DNA from: Cytophagaceae bacterium
Lineage (GTDB): Bacteria; Bacteroidota; Bacteroidia; Cytophagales; Spirosomataceae
Length of the DNA: 64,000 nt
NCBI GenBank assembly: GCA_005791165.1
Contig: SXXW01000033.1
Coordinates: forward strand, 62,001-126,000
Direction of reading: 5' to 3'
Below the pieces are notes generated by a model, which ran no database searches, was not told the origin of the DNA, and saw only the letters and a program-made list of their open reading frames with translations. This document shows, one piece after another, positions 8,421-17,979 of this stretch (position 1 is its first letter; every line of letters begins with the position of its first letter). The position numbers and the translations under genes were made by a program.

Positions 8421-9641
8421 ATGAAGGAATTACCTATTCGATTGGACCGTATTGAAGACGCCATTCAGGATATTAAATTGGGTAAAATTATTATTGTTGC
8501 CGATGATGAAGATCGTGAGAATGAGGGTGATATGATATGTGCTTCAGAGGCAATTACTCCTGAGTTGGTCAATTTTATGATCAAAGAGGCGAGGGGTCTC
8601 ATGTGCGTTTCTTTAACTGAAGAGCGTTGTTTAGCCTTGGGATTGGAGATGATGGTTGATCAAAATACGACATCACATGAAACGCCATTTACTGTGTCAG
8701 TTGATCTATTAGGCAATGGTTGTACCACTGGAATTTCTGCGGGGGATCGCTCAAAAACCATCAAAGCATTGGTGGATTTTAATACTAAACCCACTGACTT
8801 GGGTCGTCCTGGTCATATTTTCCCTTTGAAGAGTAAATCGGAGGGAGTTTTAAGGAGGACAGGTCACACGGAGGCATCGATGGATTTTGCGAAGTTAGCT
8901 GGATTTCAGCCTTCAGGTGTTTTGATTGAAGTCTTGAATGATAATGGGAGTATGGCTCGCTTGCCTGATCTTAGAAAGATAGCCGATAAGTTTGATCTTA
9001 AGTTAGTTACCATCAAAGATTTAATTGAATATAGGTTAAATACAGAATCATTGATTACTCGTGAGATTGGTGTGAATATGCCAACGGAATGGGGTCAATT
9101 TGAGTTGATTGCCTTTAAACAAAAAAATACTGGGGATACTCATTTGGCATTAGTCAAAGGAGAATGGGAAATAAATGAGCCTGTGATGGTGCGCGTGCAT
9201 AGTTCTTGTGTGACCGGAGATATTTTTGGTAGTTGTCGTTGCGATTGCGGTGATCAATTGCACGCCGCCATGGGAATGGTTGAAAAAGAAGGGAAAGGAG
9301 TCATTTTATATATGTTCCAAGAGGGTCGTGGCATCGGATTATTAAATAAGCTAAAGGCTTATAAATTGCAAGAGCTTGGTCGAGATACGGTTGAGGCGAA
9401 TCTGGAGTTAGGCTTTTCGATGGATGAGCGCGATTACGGAGTAGGGGCTCAAATCTTACGTGATTTGGGTGCACATAAAATTAGGTTGATTTCGAATAAT
9501 CCTAAAAAAAGGGCCGGTCTATTAGGCTATGGCCTTGAAATAGTGGACTCGATTCCGATTGAGATTGCGCCTAATAAACACAATGAAAAGTATTTGGAGA
9601 CGAAACGTGATAAGATGGGGCATTCCATTTTAAGTAAATAA
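8421..9641 (+). CDS. ribBA: Bifunctional 3,4-dihydroxy-2-butanone-4-phosphate synthase / GTP cyclohydrolase II
   Basis: A 406-residue cytoplasmic enzyme that starts both branches of riboflavin synthesis. The N-terminal RibB half holds the acidic loop [10 protein letters not shown] (28-37), which binds ribulose 5-phosphate and Mg2+, and RRTGHTEA. The C-terminal RibA half has the zinc cysteines C263, C274 and C276 in [17 protein letters not shown], then QEGRGIGL and the [12 protein letters not shown] segment. Both active sites look intact. It is monocistronic, with its own promoter box and a strong terminator. Confidence 0.97.
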   Translation: MKELPIRLDRIEDAIQDIKLGKIIIVADDEDRENEGDMICASEAITPELVNFMIKEARGLMCVSLTEERCLALGLEMMVDQNTTSHETPFTVSVDLLGNGCTTGISAGDRSKTIKALVDFNTKPTDLGRPGHIFPLKSKSEGVLRRTGHTEASMDFAKLAGFQPSGVLIEVLNDNGSMARLPDLRKIADKFDLKLVTIKDLIEYRLNTESLITREIGVNMPTEWGQFELIAFKQKNTGDTHLALVKGEWEINEPVMVRVHSSCVTGDIFGSCRCDCGDQLHAAMGMVEKEGKGVILYMFQEGRGIGLLNKLKAYKLQELGRDTVEANLELGFSMDERDYGVGAQILRDLGAHKIRLISNNPKKRAGLLGYGLEIVDSIPIEIAPNKHNEKYLETKRDKMGHSILSK

Positions 9642-9654
9642 ACATAACGAAAAT

Positions 9655-9692
9655 AAAAAAGGCCGAAGGATATTAATTCTTCGGCCTTTTTT
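9655..9692. terminator. Bidirectional rho-independent terminator after ribBA
   Basis: Stem ggccgaag (9661-9668) pairs with cttcggcc (9679-9686). It is extended by six A/T pairs, giving an A run on the left and a T run on the right. It serves ribBA and the convergent prohibitin-like gene. Confidence 0.9.
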
Positions 9693-9732
9693 ATTAATCA
9701 AATCAATGAAAATTAGGATGATTTTACTGTAT

Positions 9733-10665
9733 TTAGTTGTTGCCTAATATAATGGGTGTCCCTTTACTACTTCCCATGATAATTACTTTGGCATTAGGCG
9801 ATTTAGCTAATTCTTTTTGAGCTATAATCGACTCATATTGCAATTGTTTGTCGCTCAATCCCGTAGATAATATTTTTTGATAATCTGCGATACCTTGTGC
9901 TTCAACGCGTTTTCTTTCGGCTTCTTGCTTTTCTTTTTGAAGGACAAATTGCATTTTTTGAGCATCTTGTTCCGCATTAATTTTAGATTCTATTGTTTGC
10001 TTGACCGAATTGGGTAAATTAATGTTTCTGATTAAAAGCTGTTCTAATACTAAGCCACGTTTCTTAAAGTTCTTCTCAATGTCATTGTAAATACGTGTTT
10101 GGAATTCATTTCTCTTTAACGAGTATAATGCCACCGCATCGTAATAAACGGCATTATCACGGATCATGGTTCTTGTAATAGGGCGAACCACTTTATTTTT
10201 ATAATCTTCGCCTATTTCCTTTAAAATTTTGGGTGCATCAGAAGGTAAAATTCTAAACAATACCGTTAAGTCAATCACTACTTCTAAACCGTCTGCGGTA
10301 AGTACCCGAATGGCATCATCACCTGTTTTATCTCCTTCATCATGAACGGCCGACATCGTATAATTTTGAGTTTTTCCGTCGAAAATATACACGTTGGCAA
10401 TGGGGTTCACAAAATTCAATCCACTTGTTAAGGTTTCAGGAACCACCTTACCAAAAACACTTTGTACACCCACTTCTCCTGCATCTATTTGCTTAACAGC
10501 AGAAGTTAATAAGCCAATGAGGGCAAATACAATACCGACAATTTTGAATGTTGGGCTATATTTAGAAAATACCAAATTGGGGCTACCAATACCTTGTCCT
10601 GCTAAATAAAGGACGATTCCGACAATAATTAAAAACATAGTGATTGGGTTTAATGAGTTGAGCAA
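9733..10665 (-). CDS. Prohibitin / SPFH-domain membrane protein
   Basis: A 310-residue protein with two N-terminal hydrophobic segments (about 10-25 and 42-58). An SPFH/Band 7 domain follows, starting near QIDAGEVGVQSVFGKVVPETLTSG. A charged, alpha-helical, coiled-coil-prone region rich in E, K and Q runs from about 220 to 275. The family forms membrane rings or microdomains, often regulating FtsH-type proteases. An internal ATG at 10638 (MFLIIVG) is an alternative start with a tidier membrane anchor. It is a single-gene unit on the minus strand. Confidence 0.88.
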   Translation of the reverse strand: MLNSLNPITMFLIIVGIVLYLAGQGIGSPNLVFSKYSPTFKIVGIVFALIGLLTSAVKQIDAGEVGVQSVFGKVVPETLTSGLNFVNPIANVYIFDGKTQNYTMSAVHDEGDKTGDDAIRVLTADGLEVVIDLTVLFRILPSDAPKILKEIGEDYKNKVVRPITRTMIRDNAVYYDAVALYSLKRNEFQTRIYNDIEKNFKKRGLVLEQLLIRNINLPNSVKQTIESKINAEQDAQKMQFVLQKEKQEAERKRVEAQGIADYQKILSTGLSDKQLQYESIIAQKELAKSPNAKVIIMGSSKGTPIILGNN

Positions 10666-10730
10666 ATATAATAAACCAATTTACACATTTTTTGAATCAC
10701 GCCATCTAATTAGTCAAGGTGATTTGTGTT

Positions 10731-10738
10731 TATTTTTG
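10731..10738 (+). promoter_or_regulatory. -7 box (TATTTTTG) upstream of mlaF
   Basis: TATTTTTG fits TAnnTTTG, 23 bases before the chosen mlaF start. A second match, TAATTTTG at 10751-10758, is too close to the ATG to act for this start. Confidence 0.4.
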
Positions 10739-10761
10739 ATAAAATATACCTAATTTTGAGC

Positions 10762-11490
10762 ATGATTGAAATTAAAGACATACACAAGGAATTTGAGGGG
10801 AGGGTCATTCTTGATGGCGTGAGTGGTGTATTCAAACAAGGAATGACGAACATGGTGATCGGGGGTAGTGGTACGGGAAAAAGTGTTTTATTGAAATGTA
10901 TGATTGGGATTTTGTCACCTGAAAAAGGCAAAGTGCTTTACGATGGAAGAGACTTTGTGAATGCAGATCAGGAAACTGTTAAGGCCATTCGAAGGGAGAT
11001 GGGGGTGCTTTTTCAAGGTGGAGCTCTTTTCGATTCAAAAACGGTGTTGGAAAACGTTCGATTTCCTTTAGATACACTGACTTCGCAAGGTTTAGAAGAA
11101 AAAACAGAGCAGGCTATGTTGTGTTTAAAAAGGGTAGGATTAGAGGCTGCTGCGAACCAAATGCCTTCAGAAATTTCAGGAGGAATGAAAAAGCGGGTGG
11201 GAATCGCAAGAGCTATTGTGATGAATCCTAAATATCTTTTCTGCGATGAACCAAACTCCGGATTAGACCCATTAACGGCTGTCAAAATTGACCTTTTGAT
11301 TCAAGAAATAACGGTTGAATATGGAATTACAACTATTGTAATATCTCATGATATGAATTCTGTGATGAGAATGGGTCAATACATTATGTTTTTAAAAGAT
11401 GGCAAAAAGATGTGGGAGGGGAACTCTACCAATATGATGTCGAATACGGTGCCTGAATTACAAGAATTTTTATCGACCAAATTAATTTAA
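10762..11490 (+). CDS. mlaF: Phospholipid/organic solvent ABC transporter ATPase, MlaF-like
   Basis: A 242-residue ATPase of the Mla (retrograde phospholipid transport) type. Walker A is GGSGTGKSV near residue 34. The signature is SGGMKKRVG, with the MK after SGG typical of MlaF/Ttg2A. Walker B FCDEPNSGLDPLTA follows, and then the H-loop VISHD. I start at the ATG at 10762 (MIEIKDIHKEF) rather than at the ATG at 10726, because family alignments begin there. MlaF normally sits beside its permease MlaE; here MlaE is 45 kb away at 56.2 kb. The murB start follows one base after the stop, so these two are likely co-transcribed. Confidence 0.9.
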   Translation: MIEIKDIHKEFEGRVILDGVSGVFKQGMTNMVIGGSGTGKSVLLKCMIGILSPEKGKVLYDGRDFVNADQETVKAIRREMGVLFQGGALFDSKTVLENVRFPLDTLTSQGLEEKTEQAMLCLKRVGLEAAANQMPSEISGGMKKRVGIARAIVMNPKYLFCDEPNSGLDPLTAVKIDLLIQEITVEYGITTIVISHDMNSVMRMGQYIMFLKDGKKMWEGNSTNMMSNTVPELQEFLSTKLI

Positions 11491-11491
11491 A

Positions 11492-12532
11492 ATGCCTAAA
11501 TCAAATTCAGTTCCACAGGTGTTTGAAAATTATTCTTTAAAAGAATACAATACGTTTGGGATTGATGTTAAGGCTCAATATTTCACTAAAATTTCGAGTT
11601 TAGAATCGTATGTGGCTCTGCTAAAAAAGGGCCAATTTTCGCATTTGCCACATTTGTTTTTAGGTGGAGGAAGTAATATTTTGTGTACAAAGCCTATTGA
11701 CGCACTTGTTGTCAAGAATGAAATAAAAGGTTTTGAAGTCATTCAAGAGGATGAAGACCACGTCATATTACGAAGTGGCGCTGGTGAATCTTGGGATGAC
11801 TTGGTGAGCTATGCCGTACAGCATCATTGGTCAGGAATTGAGAATCTAGCCCTTATCCCAGGGACCGTTGGCGCTGCCCCGATGCAAAACATAGGTGCTT
11901 ATGGGGTTGAAATTAAAGATACATTTGATCATCTAGAGGCTTTGAATTTAGAAACTTTAGTTGTGGAACGATTTGAAAAAAATCAATGCCAATTTGGCTA
12001 TCGGGAAAGTTATTTTAAGCATGAAGGAAAGGGTAAATACTTGATCTCAACCGTCTGTTTTAAATTAAGTAAAAAGCCTATTATTAAAACGTCTTATGGG
12101 GCGATTCAAACTGTTTTGAATGCAAAAGGAATAAGTAATCCTACGATTAGCGATATATCTAACGTGGTGATTGAAATTAGAAAAAGTAAATTGCCAGACC
12201 CTAAAGAGATTGGAAATTCGGGAAGTTTTTTTAAGAATCCGACGGTAAGCTCTCAAGAAGCTAATCGTTTAATAAGTTCTTTTCCTGGGATACCTAATTA
12301 TCCTGTCGAGGAGAGTACGGACATTAAATTTCCTGCTGGCTGGTTCATTGAACAAGCGGGTTGGAAAGGTTTTCGAGATGGAGATGCGGGTGTGCACGTA
12401 AATCAGGCATTAGTACTGGTTAATTATGGGCATGCGACTGGAATTCAAATCTTGGCAATTGCTGAAAAAATCAAAGCTTCCGTCTTTGAAAAATTTGGCG
12501 TATCGCTCGAAACTGAAGTAAATATATTATAA
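11492..12532 (+). CDS. murB: UDP-N-acetylmuramate dehydrogenase (MurB)
   Basis: A 346-residue flavoenzyme that reduces UDP-GlcNAc-enolpyruvate to UDP-MurNAc in peptidoglycan precursor synthesis. FAD-binding landmarks are LGGGSNIL (about 57-64) and PGTVGAAPMQNIGAYG (about 126-141). The catalytic-serine motif NSGSFFKNP is at about 241-249 and the terminal acid is in ETEVNIL. Length and layout match the long E. coli-type MurB. It starts one base after mlaF and ends two bases before a convergent gene. Confidence 0.96.
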   Translation: MPKSNSVPQVFENYSLKEYNTFGIDVKAQYFTKISSLESYVALLKKGQFSHLPHLFLGGGSNILCTKPIDALVVKNEIKGFEVIQEDEDHVILRSGAGESWDDLVSYAVQHHWSGIENLALIPGTVGAAPMQNIGAYGVEIKDTFDHLEALNLETLVVERFEKNQCQFGYRESYFKHEGKGKYLISTVCFKLSKKPIIKTSYGAIQTVLNAKGISNPTISDISNVVIEIRKSKLPDPKEIGNSGSFFKNPTVSSQEANRLISSFPGIPNYPVEESTDIKFPAGWFIEQAGWKGFRDGDAGVHVNQALVLVNYGHATGIQILAIAEKIKASVFEKFGVSLETEVNIL

Positions 12533-12533
12533 C

Positions 12534-14488
12534 CTAAAAGATTAGTTGGCACTGAAAAGTCACATCCGTTTTGTGTGAGCTGCTGATTAGCTCTAGTCCT
12601 GAGCCAATTTCATCCCGATCTAGATAGTTTGTCCTTCCTAATTTCAGGGAAAATATGGAATTTTTCGTCCATTTATAATCCATTACGAGACAGTTTCTGA
12701 AACCATGTCCATAATAGGCGGGGAGTGAAAATGATAGAGGAACACCCACTTCATATGCATATAATCTTGAATCATAGGAGGATGAACGAATAAACCCTAT
12801 TCTTAATTGAATTCCCAAAGACCGCATTTGGTATTTTACATCTTGTAGGATAAGCAAACCTGTTTCGTTTGTGTTTGCACCTATCAATAAGCATGTCATG
12901 ATTCGCGTGTGGAAATCCAATTTCTTGGCCTTAAACTGATGTAGGTCTAGACTCGTTTGTATTAAATGATTTCGAGTTAATTTTGTATTGCTCCGACTAA
13001 TATCATTTTGTTTAGAGGTCCATTTTAGTTGGCCAAAAAACGCATATTTTCCTCTTTTTTCCCATTGGTATCGGCTTAGCACTTCCCATCCCCATGAATT
13101 AGGTTGGGATACTTCATATTTTAATCCTGGGAACTTAAAAATATCGAGGTAATTAGATAGTTTATTTCTCTTATCAAAAGTGATTTGATTTCCTACAAAT
13201 AAGCCTATTTCGTTCGTTGTTTCTGCACTTTCCCCTATTCCCTTTGCTTTAGGGCTAAAATAGGTTTTTGCATAATACCTACATAAGTAGGAAAAATCCG
13301 TTTTTTTAGACACGGCAAAGGCACCACCTTGAATTGCTGCCATATGATTATCAGGCATCCAGGCAAATTCGCCTGTTAAATGAACTGTTTGTATTGGGGT
13401 TTGAAAGCTAATCGAGTAATTTTTAACCTGATTCCCAGACCAAGAATTTTCTTTGTAGGCGAGTGCTGATTTTGATTTTTCTAAAGAAAATAATGTGTTG
13501 GATAGATTAAATTGTATTGCTAAATGGCTGGTTTTGTGAATCCATTGTAAACTTCCACCCCATGCTAATTCCTCCACGTTTGATTGGCGGGATAATTCGG
13601 TAGTTGTTCTGTGGTATCCATCCTCAATCCATGAATTGATTTTTTTAGATTTCGTAGTGCTGTCGGAACTGAGGCTAGCGTCCAAATTTCTAAAAGAGCT
13701 ATAGGCTTGAAAATTAAATGAACCCACATGAAATTGGACGTTTAATCCACGATAGAAAGACGCTTCCCCACTAGATGTATACGGAATTGCGCCCAAATGA
13801 AATTTTTGTGTGGCTTTGATGCTTTCAAAGCTTTTTCCTAAGGAAAAACCACCTGATTGGACTAGTCCTTGTCCCCACTGATTGATGAAATCTCCAATGA
13901 TTATTTTGTCAACCCAATGGTTTGGCTTTATTTCGATAAAAACGCTTTTGAAATCAAGATAGTTGGCTTCTCCTGCATCTTTTTGTATTAAAGCACCTAC
14001 TCGCAGATTATTGTTTAATTGGCCTCGATATCGAGCTAATTGGCCCCAGGAATTACCCAAATACCTCGTTTTGCTTCTTGAATCTTTAGGGCTAAAACCT
14101 TTTTTTTCTTCTAAGGTTTTTTCGTTTCGGATGAGTAGTTGATGTTTCGATCCCAAAAATTCATACCATTTTTTATTTATTTTATCGCAGCGTAAAAAAG
14201 GTCTTATCTTTTTTAAAAGGGCTAGATCCCAACCATGAATTGTTTGAAGTTCAAAGATTGATTCAAAGGAATGAACTTGATTTCGGTGCGAAATAAAATT
14301 TGAAATTTGGATCGAAGTAAGAATTCCTAAAGCCGAAAGCTCATCCGCAGTTACTTGGTTAATTTGAAGCGGATTTTGTAGGAAATAATTAAAATTGGAT
14401 TGCTTTTCCTCATCGGCAACCATATCTGATTGTTGGGAAAATAGGGCTTGAAAGCTAGCAATAAAATTAAAACAAAAAGTAGTTTCAT
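12534..14488 (-). CDS. Helix-hairpin-helix domain / outer-membrane barrel protein with out-of-frame signal peptide
   Basis: The long frame (open from 14531 to 12534) holds a ComEA-like HhH region around NPLQINQVTADELSALGI and FESIFELQTIHGWDL. About 500 residues of alternating beta-strand sequence follow, ending in an aromatic residue as outer-membrane barrels do. Read in that frame the N-terminus has no signal peptide. A good one starts at ATG 14486-14488 in the next frame (MKLLFVLILLLA). Adding one T to the TTT at 14451-14453 joins it as MKLLFVLILLLAFQALFSQQ to the long frame. I therefore read this as a real secreted protein with a one-base deletion, either genuine or an assembly error. Function is unknown; it closes the acpP-fabF-rnc run. 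Confidence 0.75.
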
Positions 14489-14506
14489 TTTTAGATGAAA
14501 CTACTT
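14477..14506 (-). promoter_or_regulatory. Stem-loop covering the start codon of the HhH/barrel gene
   Basis: A perfect 12-base inverted repeat (aagtagtttcat / atgaaactactt) with a 6-base loop. On the minus strand it is followed by further T residues, so it resembles a small terminator. The ATG at 14488-14486 is in the 3-prime arm. It may end transcription from the acidic-protein gene or gate translation of the next gene. Confidence 0.5.
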
Positions 14507-14551
14507 CGTTTATTCCTGAAACTTTGGTCAAAAACTGATCATTTAGATCAC

Positions 14552-15598
14552 TTAACTGAATTTCCTTTCGATGAGTTCATAGAGTTCATTCCATAATTCT
14601 TGATTGTCGACTCGTTGGAATGCTGCATAATTGGTTTGCAAGATTAATTTCCAATCGGTGGATTTATTCGCCTCATGGTCGATGAATTGAATAACTTGAT
14701 CCAAGTAGGTTGGTTCTCCGTCAAATAAATTTTGAATGAAATTGATCTTTTGAAATAGGGGTAGGGTTTCGGCTAAGGACGAAGTCATTTCGGTATGAAT
14801 TCGATCTTTTAGGGAATTGTCTTGATTGGTTTGGAGCGTCTCAAAAACCTTTTCTTCAGGAGAATCACCCAATATATCCAATATTTTTTTCTCTGCAGGA
14901 GCTTTTGGGCCAATTTCTAAATTTAAAACAGAAAATTCAATGTCGATATTTTCTTGGACAAATTCTTGATCTTTCTTATCCACATTATCCTCGATAGCTT
15001 CAGCGAATAAGATGGAATCTATCTCGATAGATTCATTGTCATTACTGCTAGTTAATTCTTGATCTATCGTTAAATCACTTTCCTCATCTTCCACTTTAAT
15101 TTCCTCTTCATCATTAACTTCTTCTTCTTCGATATTGATTATGACTTCCTCTTTAATCTCAATAACCTCATCATTCACCTCATCCTCCTCTTTCATGTCC
15201 TCTAATGAATCAGCTGGGGAGCTATAATACACTTCGGCATTTAACAATTCGTCGAAAGAAGGATAAACTTCTTCTAAAGAAGCAGGTTTAGACTCATCGG
15301 TTGTCCCGATGGTTTTATTTGTTAAATCTTGAATCCAATCCAGCCAAATTTTTTCAGGTAGGGTTACATTGATTAAAAGGCTTTGCATGGCTGAACCCCA
15401 TTTTTCTGTAAACCTATTGGATTCCCAATTAAAATTAGGAAATGTATGCTGGATGAAATCTGAATGGAGTTGGTGAGTAAGTTCGGTTTGAATAATTTCT
15501 ATGATGATGGGATTAATTTCCCAATTCATCACCTCTTGGAAAGTGGTCAATGTTTCATTTTCGGACCAATAGTGTGCAAATAAACTAGGTGTTTTCAT
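14552..15598 (-). CDS. Hypothetical acidic protein
   Basis: A 348-residue protein that I do not recognise. There is no signal peptide or TM segment. Residues about 110-235 are extremely rich in Glu and Asp (runs such as KEEDEVNDEVIEIKEE) and look disordered. The ends (1-105 and 260-348) look folded, with many aromatic and hydrophobic residues, for example FPNFNWESNRFTEKWGSAMQ. It lies six bases downstream of rnc. The position suggests co-expression with fatty-acid or RNA-processing genes but gives no function. Confidence 0.75.
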   Translation of the reverse strand: MKTPSLFAHYWSENETLTTFQEVMNWEINPIIIEIIQTELTHQLHSDFIQHTFPNFNWESNRFTEKWGSAMQSLLINVTLPEKIWLDWIQDLTNKTIGTTDESKPASLEEVYPSFDELLNAEVYYSSPADSLEDMKEEDEVNDEVIEIKEEVIINIEEEEVNDEEEIKVEDEESDLTIDQELTSSNDNESIEIDSILFAEAIEDNVDKKDQEFVQENIDIEFSVLNLEIGPKAPAEKKILDILGDSPEEKVFETLQTNQDNSLKDRIHTEMTSSLAETLPLFQKINFIQNLFDGEPTYLDQVIQFIDHEANKSTDWKLILQTNYAAFQRVDNQELWNELYELIERKFS

Positions 15599-15604
15599 GG
15601 GAGT

Positions 15605-16348
15605 TTATTTAATGCCCAACTCTTCACAAGCTTTCATCGCTGCAGTTTGTTCGGCTTTCTTTTTTGAATATCCTTTTCCTTCAGAGATTTTTTCTCCATC
15701 TAGAAGAACGAAAGCGGTAAATTCTTTATTGTGGTGCAAACCTTCCTCTTCCAGAGTGAATTGGGCTTTCTTGCCCTCTTTTTGTGCCCACTCGATGAGC
15801 AATGATTTGAAATTGGGGTTGTTCTGAACGACAATTTCTAAATCAAAATATTGTGTCAATATCTTACTAATGATAAAATTTTGTGTGAAGGCAAAGCCTT
15901 TGTCTAAGTAGACGGCACCAATAAACGCCTCGAGCGCATCTCCATACATACTGGACCGTGACAAGATTGTTTTTTTCTGATTTTCGTATTCGATCACTTC
16001 ATCTAGGCCTAATTTCCGGCCGAGCACATTGAGTGATTCTCTGCTGACCATTCTTGACCTAATTTCTGTTAAAAATCCTTCGTCTTTAAATGGAAATTTT
16101 TTAAATAAATAGGCAGCCGTTATCATTCCTAATACGGAGTCGCCTAGGAATTCGAGTCTTTCGTTGGACTCTTTGTATGTTTTAGCGACGCTATCTTTGG
16201 ATGCCGAGGCGTGTAAAAATGCTAATCGGTATAAATTTAAATTATTAGGTGTTGAGCCTATTAAATGCGTCACTGATTTTTTTAGAAATTTCTCTCTTAG
16301 GTCTATGGTATTTGGGTTAATCCAACTTAAAAGAGTTTTTAGGGGCAT
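15605..16348 (-). CDS. rnc: Ribonuclease III
   Basis: A 247-residue double-stranded RNA endonuclease for rRNA and mRNA processing. The catalytic signature ERLEFLGDSVLG is at 63-74, with the second acidic cluster near GDALEAFIGAVYLD. A C-terminal double-stranded-RNA-binding domain runs from about 178, with KAQFTLEEEG and a KKKAEQTAAMKA helix. It is three bases downstream of fabF; acpP-fabF-rnc is a conserved order in Bacteroidota. Confidence 0.96.
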   Translation of the reverse strand: MPLKTLLSWINPNTIDLREKFLKKSVTHLIGSTPNNLNLYRLAFLHASASKDSVAKTYKESNERLEFLGDSVLGMITAAYLFKKFPFKDEGFLTEIRSRMVSRESLNVLGRKLGLDEVIEYENQKKTILSRSSMYGDALEAFIGAVYLDKGFAFTQNFIISKILTQYFDLEIVVQNNPNFKSLLIEWAQKEGKKAQFTLEEEGLHHNKEFTAFVLLDGEKISEGKGYSKKKAEQTAAMKACEELGIK

Positions 16349-16351
16349 AAA

Positions 16352-17599
16352 TTATAATTTTCTAAATATGACTGTTGCGTTATGGCCTCCAAATCCAAAT
16401 CCATTACTTAATGCGACTTCAATTTTTCTAGCCTTTCCTTTATTTTCCGTTAAATCGATTCGTTGGTCAATTTCCGGATCTCTATTGAAAACGTTGATGG
16501 TTGGCGGCACAAATTGATTTTGTATGGCTAATACGGATGCGACAGCTTCTACAGCTCCAGCACCACCCAATAAATGTCCAGTCATGGATTTAGTAGACGA
16601 GATTGACAACTTATACGCATGTTCACCAAAACAATCTATGATTGCTTTAATCTCTTGTGGATCTCCAATGGGAGTTGATGTTCCGTGCGTATTAATATAG
16701 TCGACTTCTTCCGGTTTAATTCCCGCATCTTCTAATGCGTCAAGCATGGACAATAAAGCCCCATAACCTTCTGGATGTGGAGCCGTGATGTGATGGGCAT
16801 CGGAAGAGAAACCTCCGCCAATTAATTCCGCGTATATTTTGGCACCTCTTGCTTTTGCATGTTCATATTCCTCTAAAATTAATGCTCCTGCACCTTCTCC
16901 TACAACAAAACCATCACGGTCTACGTCATAAGGACGAGAAGCAGTAGCAGGATCGTCGTTTCGAGTTGACATCGCGTGCATAGCTGTAAAACCACCTACC
17001 GAGGCAATGGTCACAGGCGCTTCTGAACCTCCGGTTACGCAAACATGAATTCTGCCTGTTCGAATATAATTGAATGCATCGATGATGGCGTTATTTGCCG
17101 ACGAGCATGCTGAAACGGTCACGTAATTAGGCCCCCTAAATCCATTACGAATGGAAATTTGTCCGGAACTCGAATCCGCAATCATTTTAGGAATAAAGAA
17201 GGGATTGATTTTAGGTGTTCCATCTCCTTGGCCAAAATAAATCATTTCGTCCTCAAATGTCTTCAATCCGCCTATTCCAGAACCCCAAATGACGCCAACT
17301 TTATTTTTATTCAAGGTCTCCATGTCAAAACCCGCATCTGCAATGGCCTCATCTGCTGCCACTACTGCATATTGGGTAAATGGATCCATTTTACGAGCCT
17401 CTTTCGGGTTGATAAAGTCTTCAACCTTAAAATCTTTTAATTCACAGGCAAAACGGGTTCTAAATTTTTCCGAGTCAAATTTCGTGATGGGACCACAACC
17501 ACTTTTACCCTTAGATAAACCATCCCAAAAGTCGCCAACGGTATTTCCGATGGGAGTGAGGGCACCTAGCCCCGTGACTACAACTCGTTTTAATTCCAT
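16352..17599 (-). CDS. fabF: Beta-ketoacyl-ACP synthase II
   Basis: A 415-residue elongating condensing enzyme of type II fatty acid synthesis. The nucleophile is C165 in TVSACSSANN. The catalytic histidines lie in NTHGTSTPIGD and SMTGHLLGGAGAVE, and the C-terminal GFGFGGHNATVIF glycine-rich segment is present. The length is standard. It is the second gene after acpP on the minus strand, separated by 114 bases containing a strong terminator-like hairpin. Confidence 0.97.
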   Translation of the reverse strand: MELKRVVVTGLGALTPIGNTVGDFWDGLSKGKSGCGPITKFDSEKFRTRFACELKDFKVEDFINPKEARKMDPFTQYAVVAADEAIADAGFDMETLNKNKVGVIWGSGIGGLKTFEDEMIYFGQGDGTPKINPFFIPKMIADSSSGQISIRNGFRGPNYVTVSACSSANNAIIDAFNYIRTGRIHVCVTGGSEAPVTIASVGGFTAMHAMSTRNDDPATASRPYDVDRDGFVVGEGAGALILEEYEHAKARGAKIYAELIGGGFSSDAHHITAPHPEGYGALLSMLDALEDAGIKPEEVDYINTHGTSTPIGDPQEIKAIIDCFGEHAYKLSISSTKSMTGHLLGGAGAVEAVASVLAIQNQFVPPTINVFNRDPEIDQRIDLTENKGKARKIEVALSNGFGFGGHNATVIFRKL

Positions 17600-17620
17600 G
17601 TGATTTTTTTTAAATCGTTC

Positions 17621-17691
17621 AAAAAAAAAGTCAATTAGTCCTAGAAATCATGTAGGATAAATCCCTCATTCTTTGCCTAGTACTAATTGAC
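17621..17691 (-). terminator. Rho-independent terminator/attenuator between acpP and fabF
   Basis: Reading leftward, gtcaattagt (17691-17682) pairs with actaattgac (17639-17630). The stem is extended inward by ctag/ctag after one mismatch, with a loop of about 32 bases, and nine T residues follow at once (A9 at 17621-17629). It lies wholly between acpP and fabF. Partial termination here would make more acpP than fabF mRNA. Confidence 0.7.
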
Positions 17692-17713
17692 ATATTTAAT
17701 TATCTTGATTCGA

Positions 17714-17947
17714 TTACTTCGCGTTTTCCAAATAGGCAATTGCTTGACCTACTGTTTGGATATTTTCAGCTTGGTCATCCGGAATTGAAACACTAAATTC
17801 TTTTTCAAATTCCATGATCAATTCAACCGTATCTAAGGAGTCAGCTCCTAAATCATTTGTGAAAGACGCCTCTGGAGTAACCTCTGAAGCCTCTACACCT
17901 AATTTCTCTACGATGATGCTTTTTACTTTTTCTGCAATATCTGACAT
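17714..17947 (-). CDS. acpP: Acyl carrier protein
   Basis: A 77-residue acidic carrier for growing fatty acyl chains. The phosphopantetheine attachment site is S37 in [14 protein letters not shown] use the ATG at 17947 ([17 protein letters not shown]), which gives the standard ACP length. A longer in-frame start at 18010 would add 21 unrelated residues. It is first in the acpP-fabF-rnc run, and a terminator-like hairpin follows. Confidence 0.97.
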   Translation of the reverse strand: MSDIAEKVKSIIVEKLGVEASEVTPEASFTNDLGADSLDTVELIMEFEKEFSVSIPDDQAENIQTVGQAIAYLENAK

Positions 17948-17979
17948 TTTATTAAAAATTTTGGGGTTGAAAAACGTTG

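Noticed and set aside
15050-15200. Simple-sequence repeat or CRISPR-like tract
   Set aside because: It is the Glu/Asp codon-rich centre of an acidic protein, with no regular spacer-repeat unit.
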